Positions 54,245 through 63,075 of a stretch of DNA of 64,000 nucleotides are shown here, in pieces. The notes below the pieces were generated by a model. That model was not told where the DNA came from and did no database searches. It saw nothing but the letters and a program-made list of their open reading frames with translations. Origin of the DNA: Candidatus Amulumruptor caecigallinarius (GTDB lineage Bacteria; Bacteroidota; Bacteroidia; Bacteroidales; Muribaculaceae); the NCBI GenBank assembly GCA_023665575.1, contig JAMPDQ010000002.1:1-64000 (forward strand), in the 5' to 3' direction. Numbering within the stretch: the first letter of the stretch is position 1; each line of letters begins with the position of its first letter. A program made the position numbers and the translations under genes.

Positions 54245-55336
54245 ATGAGAAAAGCAATTCTGACACTCGATGACGGCACACGCTTTGAAGGCGAATCATT
54301 CGGTTTTGAAGGGAATGTGGCCGGAGAAGTGGTGTTCAACACCGCAATGACCGGATATCCGGAAAGTTTGACCGACCCCTCGTATGCTGGGCAGCTAATA
54401 ACACTTACATATCCAATGGTTGGCAATTATGGTGTTCCCTCGGTGGAAGAGAAATTGGATGGCATACACAGGTTCATGGAAAGCGACCGCATCTATGCAT
54501 CCGCAATAATTGTGAGCGACTATTCTGAGGAACACAGTCATTGGAATGCACAAGAGAGTTTGTCGGAATGGTTGAAGCGCGAAAAGGTGCCGGGCATTAC
54601 AGGCATAGATACGCGCCGGCTCACAAAAGTGTTGCGCGAGCACGGCGTGATGATGGGCCGCATAGATGTGGAGGGAGCAGAGGGAGCCCCCGCTTTAGAA
54701 GACTATGACGACATAAATTTTGTGGCACGTGTTTCGACACCTGAAGTTGTCAGCTACAACAGCGGAAAGGAACGCAAAAGAGTTGTGATGGTGGATTGCG
54801 GAGCAAAAAACAATATAGTGCGTTGTCTTGTGAGCCGGGGAGTGGAAGTTGTGAAAGTGCCGTGGGATTATGATTTCAACACTCTCCACTTTGATGGTCT
54901 TTTCATCTCCAACGGTCCGGGGAATCCCGATGCATGCACGGCTGCTGTGGAGAATATCAGAAAATTCATATCGAATCCGGAGGAGAAAAGACCACTGATG
55001 GGCATCTGCATGGGCAACCAGCTGCTTGCGAAGGCGGCCGGAGCCACAGTGTATAAATTGAAATATGGGCATCGCAGCCACAATCAACCGGTGAGAATGG
55101 AAGGCACCAACAAATGCTTCATCACGAGCCAGAATCATGGATTTGCAGTAGACACATCCACATTGGAGCAAGGATGGAAGCCCTATTTCACCAACATGAA
55201 CGACGGCAGCAACGAAGGAATCCGCCATGAATCGCGCCCCTGGTTTTCCTCACAATTTCATCCGGAGGCATGCGGTGGGCCGGTAGACACGGAATTCCTT
55301 TTTGATGATTTTATCAACCTCCTCAAAAAAATCTGA
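54245..55336 (+). CDS. carA: Carbamoyl-phosphate synthase small subunit
   Basis: Glutaminase subunit that passes ammonia to CarB. 363 aa. The catalytic triad is visible: C255 (GICMGNQ) and the HPEA region near the end (SSQFHPEACGGPVDTEFLF); the N-terminal domain shows FNTAMTGYPESLTDPSYAGQ. carB begins 8 nt after the stop codon. Gap from the PurF-like gene is 79 nt with no promoter box seen. Confidence 0.97.
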   Translation: MRKAILTLDDGTRFEGESFGFEGNVAGEVVFNTAMTGYPESLTDPSYAGQLITLTYPMVGNYGVPSVEEKLDGIHRFMESDRIYASAIIVSDYSEEHSHWNAQESLSEWLKREKVPGITGIDTRRLTKVLREHGVMMGRIDVEGAEGAPALEDYDDINFVARVSTPEVVSYNSGKERKRVVMVDCGAKNNIVRCLVSRGVEVVKVPWDYDFNTLHFDGLFISNGPGNPDACTAAVENIRKFISNPEEKRPLMGICMGNQLLAKAAGATVYKLKYGHRSHNQPVRMEGTNKCFITSQNHGFAVDTSTLEQGWKPYFTNMNDGSNEGIRHESRPWFSSQFHPEACGGPVDTEFLFDDFINLLKKI

Positions 55337-55344
55337 AAAAAGAT

Positions 55345-58300
55345 ATGCAAATCGACAATAATATAAAGAAAGTTTTGGTGCTTGGTTCGGGAGCACTCAA
55401 GATAGGCGAGGCCGGTGAATTCGACTATTCAGGCAGTCAGGCTCTCAAAGCATTGCGCGAGGAGGGGATAGAGACGGTATTAATTAATCCCAATATAGCA
55501 ACCGTGCAGACGAGCGAGGGAGTTGCCGACCACATATATTTCTTTCCGGTGACACCCTTTTTTGTAGAAAAGGTGATAGCCCGGGAGCGTCCTCAGGGAA
55601 TCATGCTTGCGTTCGGAGGCCAGACGGCACTTAATTGCGGGGTGGAGCTATACCATTCGGGCATTCTTGACAAATATGATGTCAAGGTGTTGGGCACACC
55701 GGTGCAGTCGATTATCAACACAGAAGATCGCGAGATATTCGTGGAGAAGCTTAACGAAATAGAAGTAAAAACAATAGACAGCATTGCCTGCGACAATAAA
55801 GAAGACGCACTGAAGGCTGCAGACACATTGGGCTATCCGGTGATTTTGCGTGCCGCCTATGCGCTGGGTGGTCTCGGGTCCGGATTTTGCGACAATGCGG
55901 AAGAGCTTTCCAAAATAGCCGACAAAGCCTTCAGCTTCTCACCCCAGGTGCTTGTGGAAAAGAGTCTCAAGGGATGGAAAGAGGTGGAATATGAGGTGGT
56001 TCGCGATTCGTTTGATAATTGCATCACAGTGTGCAACATGGAGAATTTCGACCCGCTCGGCATCCACACCGGCGAAAGCATTGTTGTGGCGCCTTCGCAA
56101 ACTCTTACAAATTCTGAATATCACAAATTGCGCGCTCTTTCAATAAAGATAGCACGACATATCGGGATAGTGGGGGAATGCAATGTTCAGTTTGCGCTAT
56201 GCCCTGATTCGGAAGATTATCGGGTAATAGAAGTAAATGCGCGGTTAAGCCGTTCATCAGCATTGGCGTCAAAGGCAACGGGGTATCCATTGGCATTTGT
56301 TGCTGCAAAGCTGGGGCTTGGATATGGCTTGTTCGACCTCAAGAATTCTGTGACGCGAACCACATCGGCATTTTTTGAGCCGGCACTCGACTATGTGGTG
56401 TGCAAGATTCCAAGATGGGACCTCGGCAAATTCCGGGGAGTGAACCGTGAGCTTGAATCATCGATGAAATCGGTGGGGGAAGTCATGGCAATCGGGCGCA
56501 CTTTTGAGGAGGCTATACAAAAGGGTCTGAGAATGATAGGCCAGGGCATGCATGGATTTGTGGAAAACAAAGAGCTTGAGATATCAGATATAGACCATGC
56601 ACTCAGAGCTCCTACCGACAAGCGCATATTTGTGATAGAGAAGGCATTTGACCGGGGATACAGTGTGGACCGGATTCATGAGCTGACAAAAATAGACAAA
56701 TGGTTTCTCCACAAGCTGAAGAATATACATGAAATAGACAGAGAGCTTTCGGAATGCGGGAGTCTCGAGGCATTGCCGGCAAAGCTTTTTCACAGGGCAA
56801 AGCGTTATGGTTTTTCAGACTTTCAGATTGCCAGAGCAGTGGGAATGGAGGGTCAGATGGATATAGAAAAGGCTATAATGCATGTTCGCAGCCGCCGCAA
56901 AGCGCTCGGGATAGTGCCGTGTGTGAAGCAGATAGACACATTGGCGGCAGAATATCCGGCAGCCACCAATTATCTGTATCTCACATATGGCGGCACATCT
57001 AACGACATAGAATATGAACATGACCACCGTTCGGTGATAGTGCTCGGATCGGGAGCCTACCGCATCGGCAGTTCGGTGGAGTTTGACTGGTGTGGCGTTC
57101 AAGCGCTCAACACTATACGCAAAGAGGGCTACCGATCAGTGATGATAAATTACAATCCGGAGACAGTATCAACTGATTATGACATATGCGACCGTCTTTA
57201 TTTTGATGAATTATCGTTTGAGCGCGTTCTGGACATCATAGATTTGGAAACACCTCACGGGGTTGTGGTGTCGACCGGCGGCCAGATTCCGAACAATCTC
57301 GCCATGCGACTCGACAGCGAGGGTGTGAACATCCTCGGCACATCGGCGCGCAGCATCGACAATGCGGAAGACCGTGAGAAATTCTCGGCCATGCTCGGGA
57401 GAATCGGTGTGGACCAGCCGGAATGGAGCGCACTCACATCGCTTGAAGATATAAATGCATTTGTGGACCGTGTGGGCTTCCCCGTGTTGGTGCGGCCGTC
57501 GTATGTTCTCTCGGGAGCCGCGATGAATGTATGTTCGAATCGCGAGCAGCTTGAGAGATTCCTCACCCTGGCAGCGAATGTTTCGAAACGCCATCCCGTA
57601 GTTGTGAGCCGCTTTCTTGAGCACGCAAAAGAGGTGGAAATGGATGCTGTGGCGCGTAATGGCGAGATAATTGCATATGCAATATCCGAACACATAGAGT
57701 TTGCGGGAGTGCATTCAGGCGATGCAACGATTCAGTTTCCGCCACAGAAACTATATATGGAAACAGCACGCCGCATCAAGAAGATTTCAAAAAGAATCGC
57801 ACGCGAGCTCAACATCAGCGGCCCGTTCAATATCCAATTTTTGGCACGTGATAATGATATCAAGGTGATTGAATGCAATTTGCGGGCATCACGAAGTTTT
57901 CCGTTTGTAAGCAAAGTATTGAAAGTTAACTTTATTGAGCTGGCTACACGGATAATGCTCGGACTTCCTGTAAACAAGCCTGACAAGAGCGTTTTCGACC
58001 TTGACTATGTCGGAGTGAAAGCGAGTCAGTTCTCATTCAATCGTTTGCAGAAAGCCGATCCGAAACTTGGTGTTGACATGGTGTCGACCGGAGAGGTGGG
58101 ATGCCTTGGCGAGGATGCGCGTTCGGCATTGCTCACCAGCATGCTGTCGGTGGGACACAGAGTTCCCGAGAAGAACATACTCCTTTCAACAGGCAACGGC
58201 AAACAGAAGGGTGATATGCTTCAGGCGGCCAAGCTTCTTCGCAGCAACGGCTACAACATTTTTGCCACTGAGGGAACGAGTCGGCATCTCACAGAGAATG

Positions 58301-58569
58301 GCATCGAAAACACCCGGGTATACTGGCCCGATGAAGAGGGGATGCCACAGGCGATTGATATGCTCAACAATCATGAGATTGACCTGGTAATCAATGTGCC
58401 GCGAAATCATTCCGACAAAGAGGTGACAAATGGCTATAAAATCAGGCGCACGGCAATCGACAGAAATATTCCGCTGATCACGAATGCCCGACTTGCCTCA
58501 ACATTCATATATGCTTTTTGCGCAGTAAAACCCGAAGATCTTGAAATCAAGAGCTGGCAGGAATTTTAG
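55345..58569 (+). CDS. carB: Carbamoyl-phosphate synthase large subunit
   Basis: Makes carbamoyl phosphate from bicarbonate, ammonia and two ATP. 1074 aa, full length. Two homologous ATP-grasp halves (GSGALKIGEAGEFDYSGSQA and GSGAYRIGSSVEFDWCGVQA) and a C-terminal allosteric domain (about 940-1074, STGEVGCLGEDARSALLTSM, FATEGTSRHLTENG). The stop TAG overlaps the start of a GAGTCTG repeat (58569). pyrC starts 15 nt later. Confidence 0.97.
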   Translation: MQIDNNIKKVLVLGSGALKIGEAGEFDYSGSQALKALREEGIETVLINPNIATVQTSEGVADHIYFFPVTPFFVEKVIARERPQGIMLAFGGQTALNCGVELYHSGILDKYDVKVLGTPVQSIINTEDREIFVEKLNEIEVKTIDSIACDNKEDALKAADTLGYPVILRAAYALGGLGSGFCDNAEELSKIADKAFSFSPQVLVEKSLKGWKEVEYEVVRDSFDNCITVCNMENFDPLGIHTGESIVVAPSQTLTNSEYHKLRALSIKIARHIGIVGECNVQFALCPDSEDYRVIEVNARLSRSSALASKATGYPLAFVAAKLGLGYGLFDLKNSVTRTTSAFFEPALDYVVCKIPRWDLGKFRGVNRELESSMKSVGEVMAIGRTFEEAIQKGLRMIGQGMHGFVENKELEISDIDHALRAPTDKRIFVIEKAFDRGYSVDRIHELTKIDKWFLHKLKNIHEIDRELSECGSLEALPAKLFHRAKRYGFSDFQIARAVGMEGQMDIEKAIMHVRSRRKALGIVPCVKQIDTLAAEYPAATNYLYLTYGGTSNDIEYEHDHRSVIVLGSGAYRIGSSVEFDWCGVQALNTIRKEGYRSVMINYNPETVSTDYDICDRLYFDELSFERVLDIIDLETPHGVVVSTGGQIPNNLAMRLDSEGVNILGTSARSIDNAEDREKFSAMLGRIGVDQPEWSALTSLEDINAFVDRVGFPVLVRPSYVLSGAAMNVCSNREQLERFLTLAANVSKRHPVVVSRFLEHAKEVEMDAVARNGEIIAYAISEHIEFAGVHSGDATIQFPPQKLYMETARRIKKISKRIARELNISGPFNIQFLARDNDIKVIECNLRASRSFPFVSKVLKVNFIELATRIMLGLPVNKPDKSVFDLDYVGVKASQFSFNRLQKADPKLGVDMVSTGEVGCLGEDARSALLTSMLSVGHRVPEKNILLSTGNGKQKGDMLQAAKLLRSNGYNIFATEGTSRHLTENGIENTRVYWPDEEGMPQAIDMLNNHEIDLVINVPRNHSDKEVTNGYKIRRTAIDRNIPLITNARLASTFIYAFCAVKPEDLEIKSWQEF

Positions 58570-58584
58570 AGTCAGTTTCATAAC
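58569..58584 (+). repeat. GAGTCTG repeat end between carB and pyrC
   Basis: GAGTCAGTTTCATAAC fills the complete 15-nt gap and takes its first G from the carB stop codon; the pyrC ATG follows immediately. Confidence 0.75.
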
Positions 58585-59850
58585 ATGGATATTCTCATAA
58601 AAAATGGTGAAATATGGGCCGGCAACGGCTTTGCTCACGGAGATGTGTTTATCTCGCATGGTGTTGTCCGCGAAATCGGAGAAAACATTACATGCAATTC
58701 CGGGGCGATGGTGATAAATGCAAACGGAGGCTCAGTGATTCCGGGGCTTGTGGATGTGCATGTGCATTTGCGCGAGCCGGGGTTTGCGTATAAAGAGAGC
58801 ATCGCTTGCGGCACAGCCGCAGCGGCGGCCGGCGGATTCACCACCGTGTGTACGATGCCTAATTTGAAACCGGCACCCGACACGGTGGGACACCTGCGTG
58901 CACAGCTCGATATAATTGAGACTGACGCTAAAGTGGAAGTGCTCCCTTATGCCACAATCACCCGCAAGCGCATGGGGAATGAACCGGCAGACTATTTCTC
59001 TCTTGCTCCATATGTTGCGGGATTTTCTGACGACGGGAGTGATGTGCAGTCAGGGGCTGTGATGGCCTCGGCAATGGCCGGAATCGAAAAAACAGGCAAG
59101 ATTCTGGCAGCACACTGCGAGCATGAGGAGCTGGTGGCCGGAGGATACATTCACAAAGGAATCTATGCCGAAACTCATAATCATCGCGGCATATGCTCCG
59201 AGAGCGAGTGGAGAATGGTGGAACGCAATATAGAAATAGCGCGCGAAACGGGATGCAGACTGCACCTCTGCCATATATCCACACGCGAAAGCATTGATTT
59301 GATTAGAAAAGCCAAATCAGAAGGAATAGATGTGACATGCGAAACGGGAGCCCATTATCTGGCCTTTTGTGATACTGACCTTCAAGAAGACGGACGGTTC
59401 AAAATGAATCCGCCGTTGCGTTCGAAAGGAGACCGAGATGCACTTCTCCGCGGAATAGCCGACGGAACAATTGACATGATTGCCTCAGATCATGCACCCC
59501 ATTCGCACGATGAAAAGAGCTGCGGACTTGAACGGAGCGCAATGGGTGTGACCGGGCTTGAGGTGTCATTGTCTGCGGTGTATACATATGCAGTGAAACC
59601 CGGAATTATATCCATGCAGCGCATGATAGAGCTCATGGCTGATGCTCCACGCCGCAGATTCGGCATAAAAGGTGGTCTGGCAGTTGGTCAGCGCGCCGAT
59701 ATTGCAATCGTTGATTTCAATGAGTCATTTAGAGTGGATGCCACAACATTTTTATCGAAGGGGAAGGCAACACCATTCGACGGACTGGAGCTTCAGGCAC
59801 GTGTAAAAGCCACAATAGCAGCCGGCAAACCGGTATACAACAATTTATAA
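58585..59850 (+). CDS. pyrC: Dihydroorotase (class I)
   Basis: Zinc hydrolase that cyclises carbamoyl aspartate. 421 aa. Metal and substrate motifs: DVHVHLREPGF (H59, H61, R63), the ETHNHR and HICHIST-like segments (AETHNHRGIC, LHLCHISTRESI) and IASDHAPHSHDEK. Sequence style matches the long PyrC/AllB-like group found beside pyrK/pyrD in Bacteroidetes. Its start codon directly abuts the repeat in the gap after carB; pyrK follows after 10 nt. Confidence 0.95.
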   Translation: MDILIKNGEIWAGNGFAHGDVFISHGVVREIGENITCNSGAMVINANGGSVIPGLVDVHVHLREPGFAYKESIACGTAAAAAGGFTTVCTMPNLKPAPDTVGHLRAQLDIIETDAKVEVLPYATITRKRMGNEPADYFSLAPYVAGFSDDGSDVQSGAVMASAMAGIEKTGKILAAHCEHEELVAGGYIHKGIYAETHNHRGICSESEWRMVERNIEIARETGCRLHLCHISTRESIDLIRKAKSEGIDVTCETGAHYLAFCDTDLQEDGRFKMNPPLRSKGDRDALLRGIADGTIDMIASDHAPHSHDEKSCGLERSAMGVTGLEVSLSAVYTYAVKPGIISMQRMIELMADAPRRRFGIKGGLAVGQRADIAIVDFNESFRVDATTFLSKGKATPFDGLELQARVKATIAAGKPVYNNL

Positions 59851-59860
59851 ACCACACAAG

Positions 59861-60622
59861 ATGCCAGCAACGAACAAGCTGTCGGCCGGACAGCAATATA
59901 TTATAACCGGGCATACAAGAATCAGCACAAACACTATGCTGATGCGTTTGGGCGGGGATACGGAGGGATTCACACGCCCCGGACAGTTTGTGAATATCGC
60001 CGTGCCCGGGTTCACACTGCGCCGCCCCATATCAGTTTGCGACCTGCATCGGGACGAACTTACAATAGTATACGACATAGTGGGTCACGGCACGGAAGTG
60101 CTTTCGAAAATGAATTGCGGCGAAACACTCGACATAATACCGGCCCTTGGCAACGGATTTGATGTGGAAATGTGTGAAAGCCGTCCGCTGCTTGTCGGCG
60201 GGGGTGTGGGATGTCCGCCTCTATACGGACTTGCCAAGAAATTCATTTCACGCGGCATATCTCCCGTTGTGGTGCTGGGATTCAACTCAGCCGAACGAGC
60301 CATGATGACAGATATGTTTGCAGAGCTTGATGTTGATTTGCACATTGCCACAGTTGACGGTTCAATGGGGACGCCCGGGTTTGTGACAGATGCAATAGCG
60401 GGGTTGGAAGAGAGGCCGGGATATTTTTATGCATGCGGCCCCATGCAGATGCTTCGCGCCCTATGCCGGGAATTGCAATGTCCGGGACAGGTCAGCCTAG
60501 AGGCACGCATGGGATGCGGATTCGGCGCCTGCATGTGCTGTTCACTTGAAACGAAGACCGGCCCGAAAAGAATATGCAAAGAGGGTCCGGTGTTTGAAAA
60601 GGATACACTTATATGGAAATAA
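59861..60622 (+). CDS. pyrK: Dihydroorotate dehydrogenase electron-transfer subunit
   Basis: FAD/2Fe-2S protein that passes electrons from class 1B PyrD to NAD. 253 aa. FAD-binding GFTLRRPISVCD, nucleotide region LLVGGGVGCPPLYGLA and the iron-sulphur ligands C219, C224, C227, C239 (MGCGFGACMCCSLE ... CKEG). It overlaps the pyrD start by 10 nt, so the two subunits are probably made in a coupled manner. Confidence 0.95.
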   Translation: MPATNKLSAGQQYIITGHTRISTNTMLMRLGGDTEGFTRPGQFVNIAVPGFTLRRPISVCDLHRDELTIVYDIVGHGTEVLSKMNCGETLDIIPALGNGFDVEMCESRPLLVGGGVGCPPLYGLAKKFISRGISPVVVLGFNSAERAMMTDMFAELDVDLHIATVDGSMGTPGFVTDAIAGLEERPGYFYACGPMQMLRALCRELQCPGQVSLEARMGCGFGACMCCSLETKTGPKRICKEGPVFEKDTLIWK

Positions 60623-61518
60623 GCACAACACTCAGCGGGGTGAAACTGAAGAATCCGGTGATACCCGCAAGCGGATGTTTCGGATATGGCTATGAGATGG
60701 CTGATTTCTATGACATTGACATTCTCGGATCCATATCATTCAAGGGCACCACGAGAGAGCCAAGATTCGGCAATCCTCTTCCGCGGGTGGCGGAATGCAC
60801 ATCGGGAATAATTAACTCGGTGGGATTGCAAAATCCGGGAATTGACCTGGTGAAATCCCGGGAATTGCCACTGATGAGAGAGAAATTTCACGGGCCGATT
60901 ATTGCCAACATAAGCGGTTTTTCCATAGATGAATATTGCGAATGTTGCAGAAAGATTACCGGAGAGCCACAGGTAGAGATAATCGAGCTGAATGTAAGCT
61001 GCCCGAATGTGCATGGTGGAGGCATGAGCTTTGGCACATGTTGTGAATCGGTTGCCGAAGTGGTGAAGGCGGCAAAACAGGAAACGACTCTGCCTGTGTA
61101 TGTGAAGCTGACCCCCAACGTTACTGACATTGTGTCGATAGCCCGTGCGGCCGAGGATGCCGGGGCTGACGGACTGTGTGTGATAAACACGATGCTTGGG
61201 ATGCGGATTGACCTGCGCACCCGCAAGCCGGTAATAGCCAACACCATGGGAGGATTTTCAGGGAAAGCGATTTTTCCGGTGGCTCTCAGAATGGTGTATC
61301 AGGTGAGTCGGGCTTGCTCGATACCGGTGATAGGTTGCGGGGGAGTGAGCAGCGCGGAGGATGTGATCGAAATGATGATGGCCGGTGCTTCGGCAGTGCA
61401 AGTCGGCACTGCAAACCTAATTAATCCATTGGCCTGCAAAGAAATAATTGAATCCCTGCCATGCGCCATGAAAAAATATGAAATTGACTCATTGTCATCT
61501 CTCAGAAAAATATCTTAG
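60613..61518 (+). CDS. pyrD: Dihydroorotate dehydrogenase, class 1B catalytic subunit
   Basis: FMN enzyme that oxidises dihydroorotate to orotate. 301 aa. Catalytic C130 in NVSCPNVHGGG identifies class 1; pairing with pyrK marks class 1B. FMN site: VIGCGGVSSAEDVIEMMMAG. The start ATG at 60613 lies within the end of pyrK. The stop TAG overlaps the left end of repeat element B (61518). Confidence 0.96.
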   Translation: MEISTTLSGVKLKNPVIPASGCFGYGYEMADFYDIDILGSISFKGTTREPRFGNPLPRVAECTSGIINSVGLQNPGIDLVKSRELPLMREKFHGPIIANISGFSIDEYCECCRKITGEPQVEIIELNVSCPNVHGGGMSFGTCCESVAEVVKAAKQETTLPVYVKLTPNVTDIVSIARAAEDAGADGLCVINTMLGMRIDLRTRKPVIANTMGGFSGKAIFPVALRMVYQVSRACSIPVIGCGGVSSAEDVIEMMMAGASAVQVGTANLINPLACKEIIESLPCAMKKYEIDSLSSLRKIS

Positions 61519-61614
61519 AATCAGTCATATAGCCCGCCATGCTTCTGATTCTATAGAGCAAAACTCAGCTCAAACATGCGACCCCTAAAGTTAAATTTTA
61601 TATAAAACAGACTC
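61518..61614. mobile_element. MITE-like element B (97 bp)
   Basis: Right end, read in reverse: GAGTCTGTTTTATATAAAA. Left end: GAATCAGTCATAT, a diverged copy. Reverse-read, its 97 bp align end to end with 28266-28360 (shared GCATGGCGGGCTATATGACT versus GCATAGCGGGCTATGTGACT). It fills most of the 118-nt gap between pyrD and pyrF. Non-coding. Confidence 0.75.
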
Positions 61615-61636
61615 TAAGGCTCTTAAACATACCCAA

Positions 61637-62344
61637 ATGGAAAAGGATGTAATTATAGCGTGTGATTTTGCTTCTCCGGAAGCCACATATTCATTTCTCG
61701 ACAATTTTAAAGAAGAGAAACCATTTATTAAGATTGGCATGGAACTTTTTTATGCCGGTGGTCCGGAAATTGTAAAAGAACTCCACCACCGCGGGCATAA
61801 GATTTTCCTTGATTTGAAATTGCATGATATCCCCAACACGGTCAGGAAAGCGATGAAGGTTCTTTCCCGGCTGAATGTAGATATGGTTAATGTTCACGCA
61901 GCCGGCGGCATTGAGATGATGAAAGCTGCTCTTGAAGGTCTTCAGGAAGGGAGAACAGACGGCACAAGACCCCGCATCATAGCTGTGACACAGCTCACCT
62001 CCACATCTCAGGAGATGCTCAATAACCAGCTTATGATTCAGGGGAGAATCAATGATGTGATAGTGCGCTACGCACAAAACAGCAAAGAAGCCGGTCTTGA
62101 CGGAGTGGTGTGTTCACCGCTTGAAGCAGCTATGGTGAAAGAGGCTTGCGGCGATGGTTTTTTGGCAGTTACACCCGGCATTAGATATCCGGATGCCGCC
62201 AAAGATGATCAAAGCCGGATCACATCGCCGGCACGCGCCCGTAAGATTGGATCCGATTTCATTGTTGTAGGACGCCCTATCACTGCGGCTCCCGACGCTG
62301 TGGCAGCATACCATCGCTGCTGCAAAGATTTCAAAAACAATTAA
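61637..62344 (+). CDS. pyrF: Orotidine-5'-phosphate decarboxylase
   Basis: Last step to UMP. 235 aa, TIM barrel. Catalytic DLKLHDIPNTV puts K61 and D64 in the expected places, with VIIACDFASPEAT at the N-terminus and TPGIRYPDAAKDDQSRI and IVVGRPITAAPD near the C-terminus. This is the standard bacterial group. pyrE starts 1 nt after the stop codon. Confidence 0.95.
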   Translation: MEKDVIIACDFASPEATYSFLDNFKEEKPFIKIGMELFYAGGPEIVKELHHRGHKIFLDLKLHDIPNTVRKAMKVLSRLNVDMVNVHAAGGIEMMKAALEGLQEGRTDGTRPRIIAVTQLTSTSQEMLNNQLMIQGRINDVIVRYAQNSKEAGLDGVVCSPLEAAMVKEACGDGFLAVTPGIRYPDAAKDDQSRITSPARARKIGSDFIVVGRPITAAPDAVAAYHRCCKDFKNN

Positions 62345-62345
62345 A

Positions 62346-62975
62346 ATGGAAAAAGAGATAGCAAAAGAATTGCTCAGGATTCAGGCAGTGTTTCTGAGTC
62401 CGGACAAGCCCTTCACATGGGCGAGTGGGATAAAGAGTCCCATATATTGCGACAACCGATTGATACTGACTTCTCCGGCCACCCGCACAAAAGTGGAGAA
62501 CGCTATAGCGGAGAATGTGAAGAAATATTATCCGGAGGCAGAAGTGCTGATGGGCACCAGCACGGCCGGTATAGCCCACGCAGCGATAGCCGCCCACATC
62601 ATGGGCATGCCAATGGGATATGTGCGCGGCTCGGCCAAAGATCATGGCCGCAACAACCGCATCGAGGGGCGTTTGAATCCAGGACAGAAAGTAGTTGTGA
62701 TAGAAGACCTTATATCAACGGGAGGAAGCTGCATTGATGTTGTGGAGGCTCTGCGCGAGGCGGGTGCTGATGTGCTCGGTGTGGTAAGCATCTTTACATA
62801 CGGCATGAAGAAAGGGCTCGAACGCCTAAGCGCAGCAAATGTGGAGAACCACTCCCTCTCAAATTTCAACACGCTCGTGGATGTGGCAGTGGAAGAAGGA
62901 TATATCAAAGCTGAAGATGCCACAAAACTCCGGAAATTCATGTCAAATCCTGCTGACGAATCCTGGATTGGTTAA
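62346..62975 (+). CDS. pyrE: Orotate phosphoribosyltransferase
   Basis: Adds ribose phosphate from PRPP to orotate. 209 aa. PRPP site VVVIEDLISTGGS and the MGTSTAGIAHAAIAAH loop; KDHGRNNRIEGRL is the flexible-loop region. One nt after pyrF, so translation is probably coupled. The gap to pyrB (100 nt) holds an inverted-repeat element. Confidence 0.96.
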   Translation: MEKEIAKELLRIQAVFLSPDKPFTWASGIKSPIYCDNRLILTSPATRTKVENAIAENVKKYYPEAEVLMGTSTAGIAHAAIAAHIMGMPMGYVRGSAKDHGRNNRIEGRLNPGQKVVVIEDLISTGGSCIDVVEALREAGADVLGVVSIFTYGMKKGLERLSAANVENHSLSNFNTLVDVAVEEGYIKAEDATKLRKFMSNPADESWIG

Positions 62976-62979
62976 TTTA

Positions 62980-63050
62980 GAGTCTGTTTCATATAGTGAG
63001 ATTTCTGCCAAAACTTCTCCCAAGTCTTAAAAATTATATGAAACGAAGTC
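62980..63050. mobile_element. Short inverted-repeat element between pyrE and pyrB
   Basis: GAGTCTGTTTCATATA on the left and, in reverse on the right, GACTTCGTTTCATATA (three mismatches in 16). Length 71 bp, AT-rich middle. Same family of ends as elements A and B. Confidence 0.65.
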
Positions 63051-63075
63051 AAAACACTATCAAAAACGAAACACT

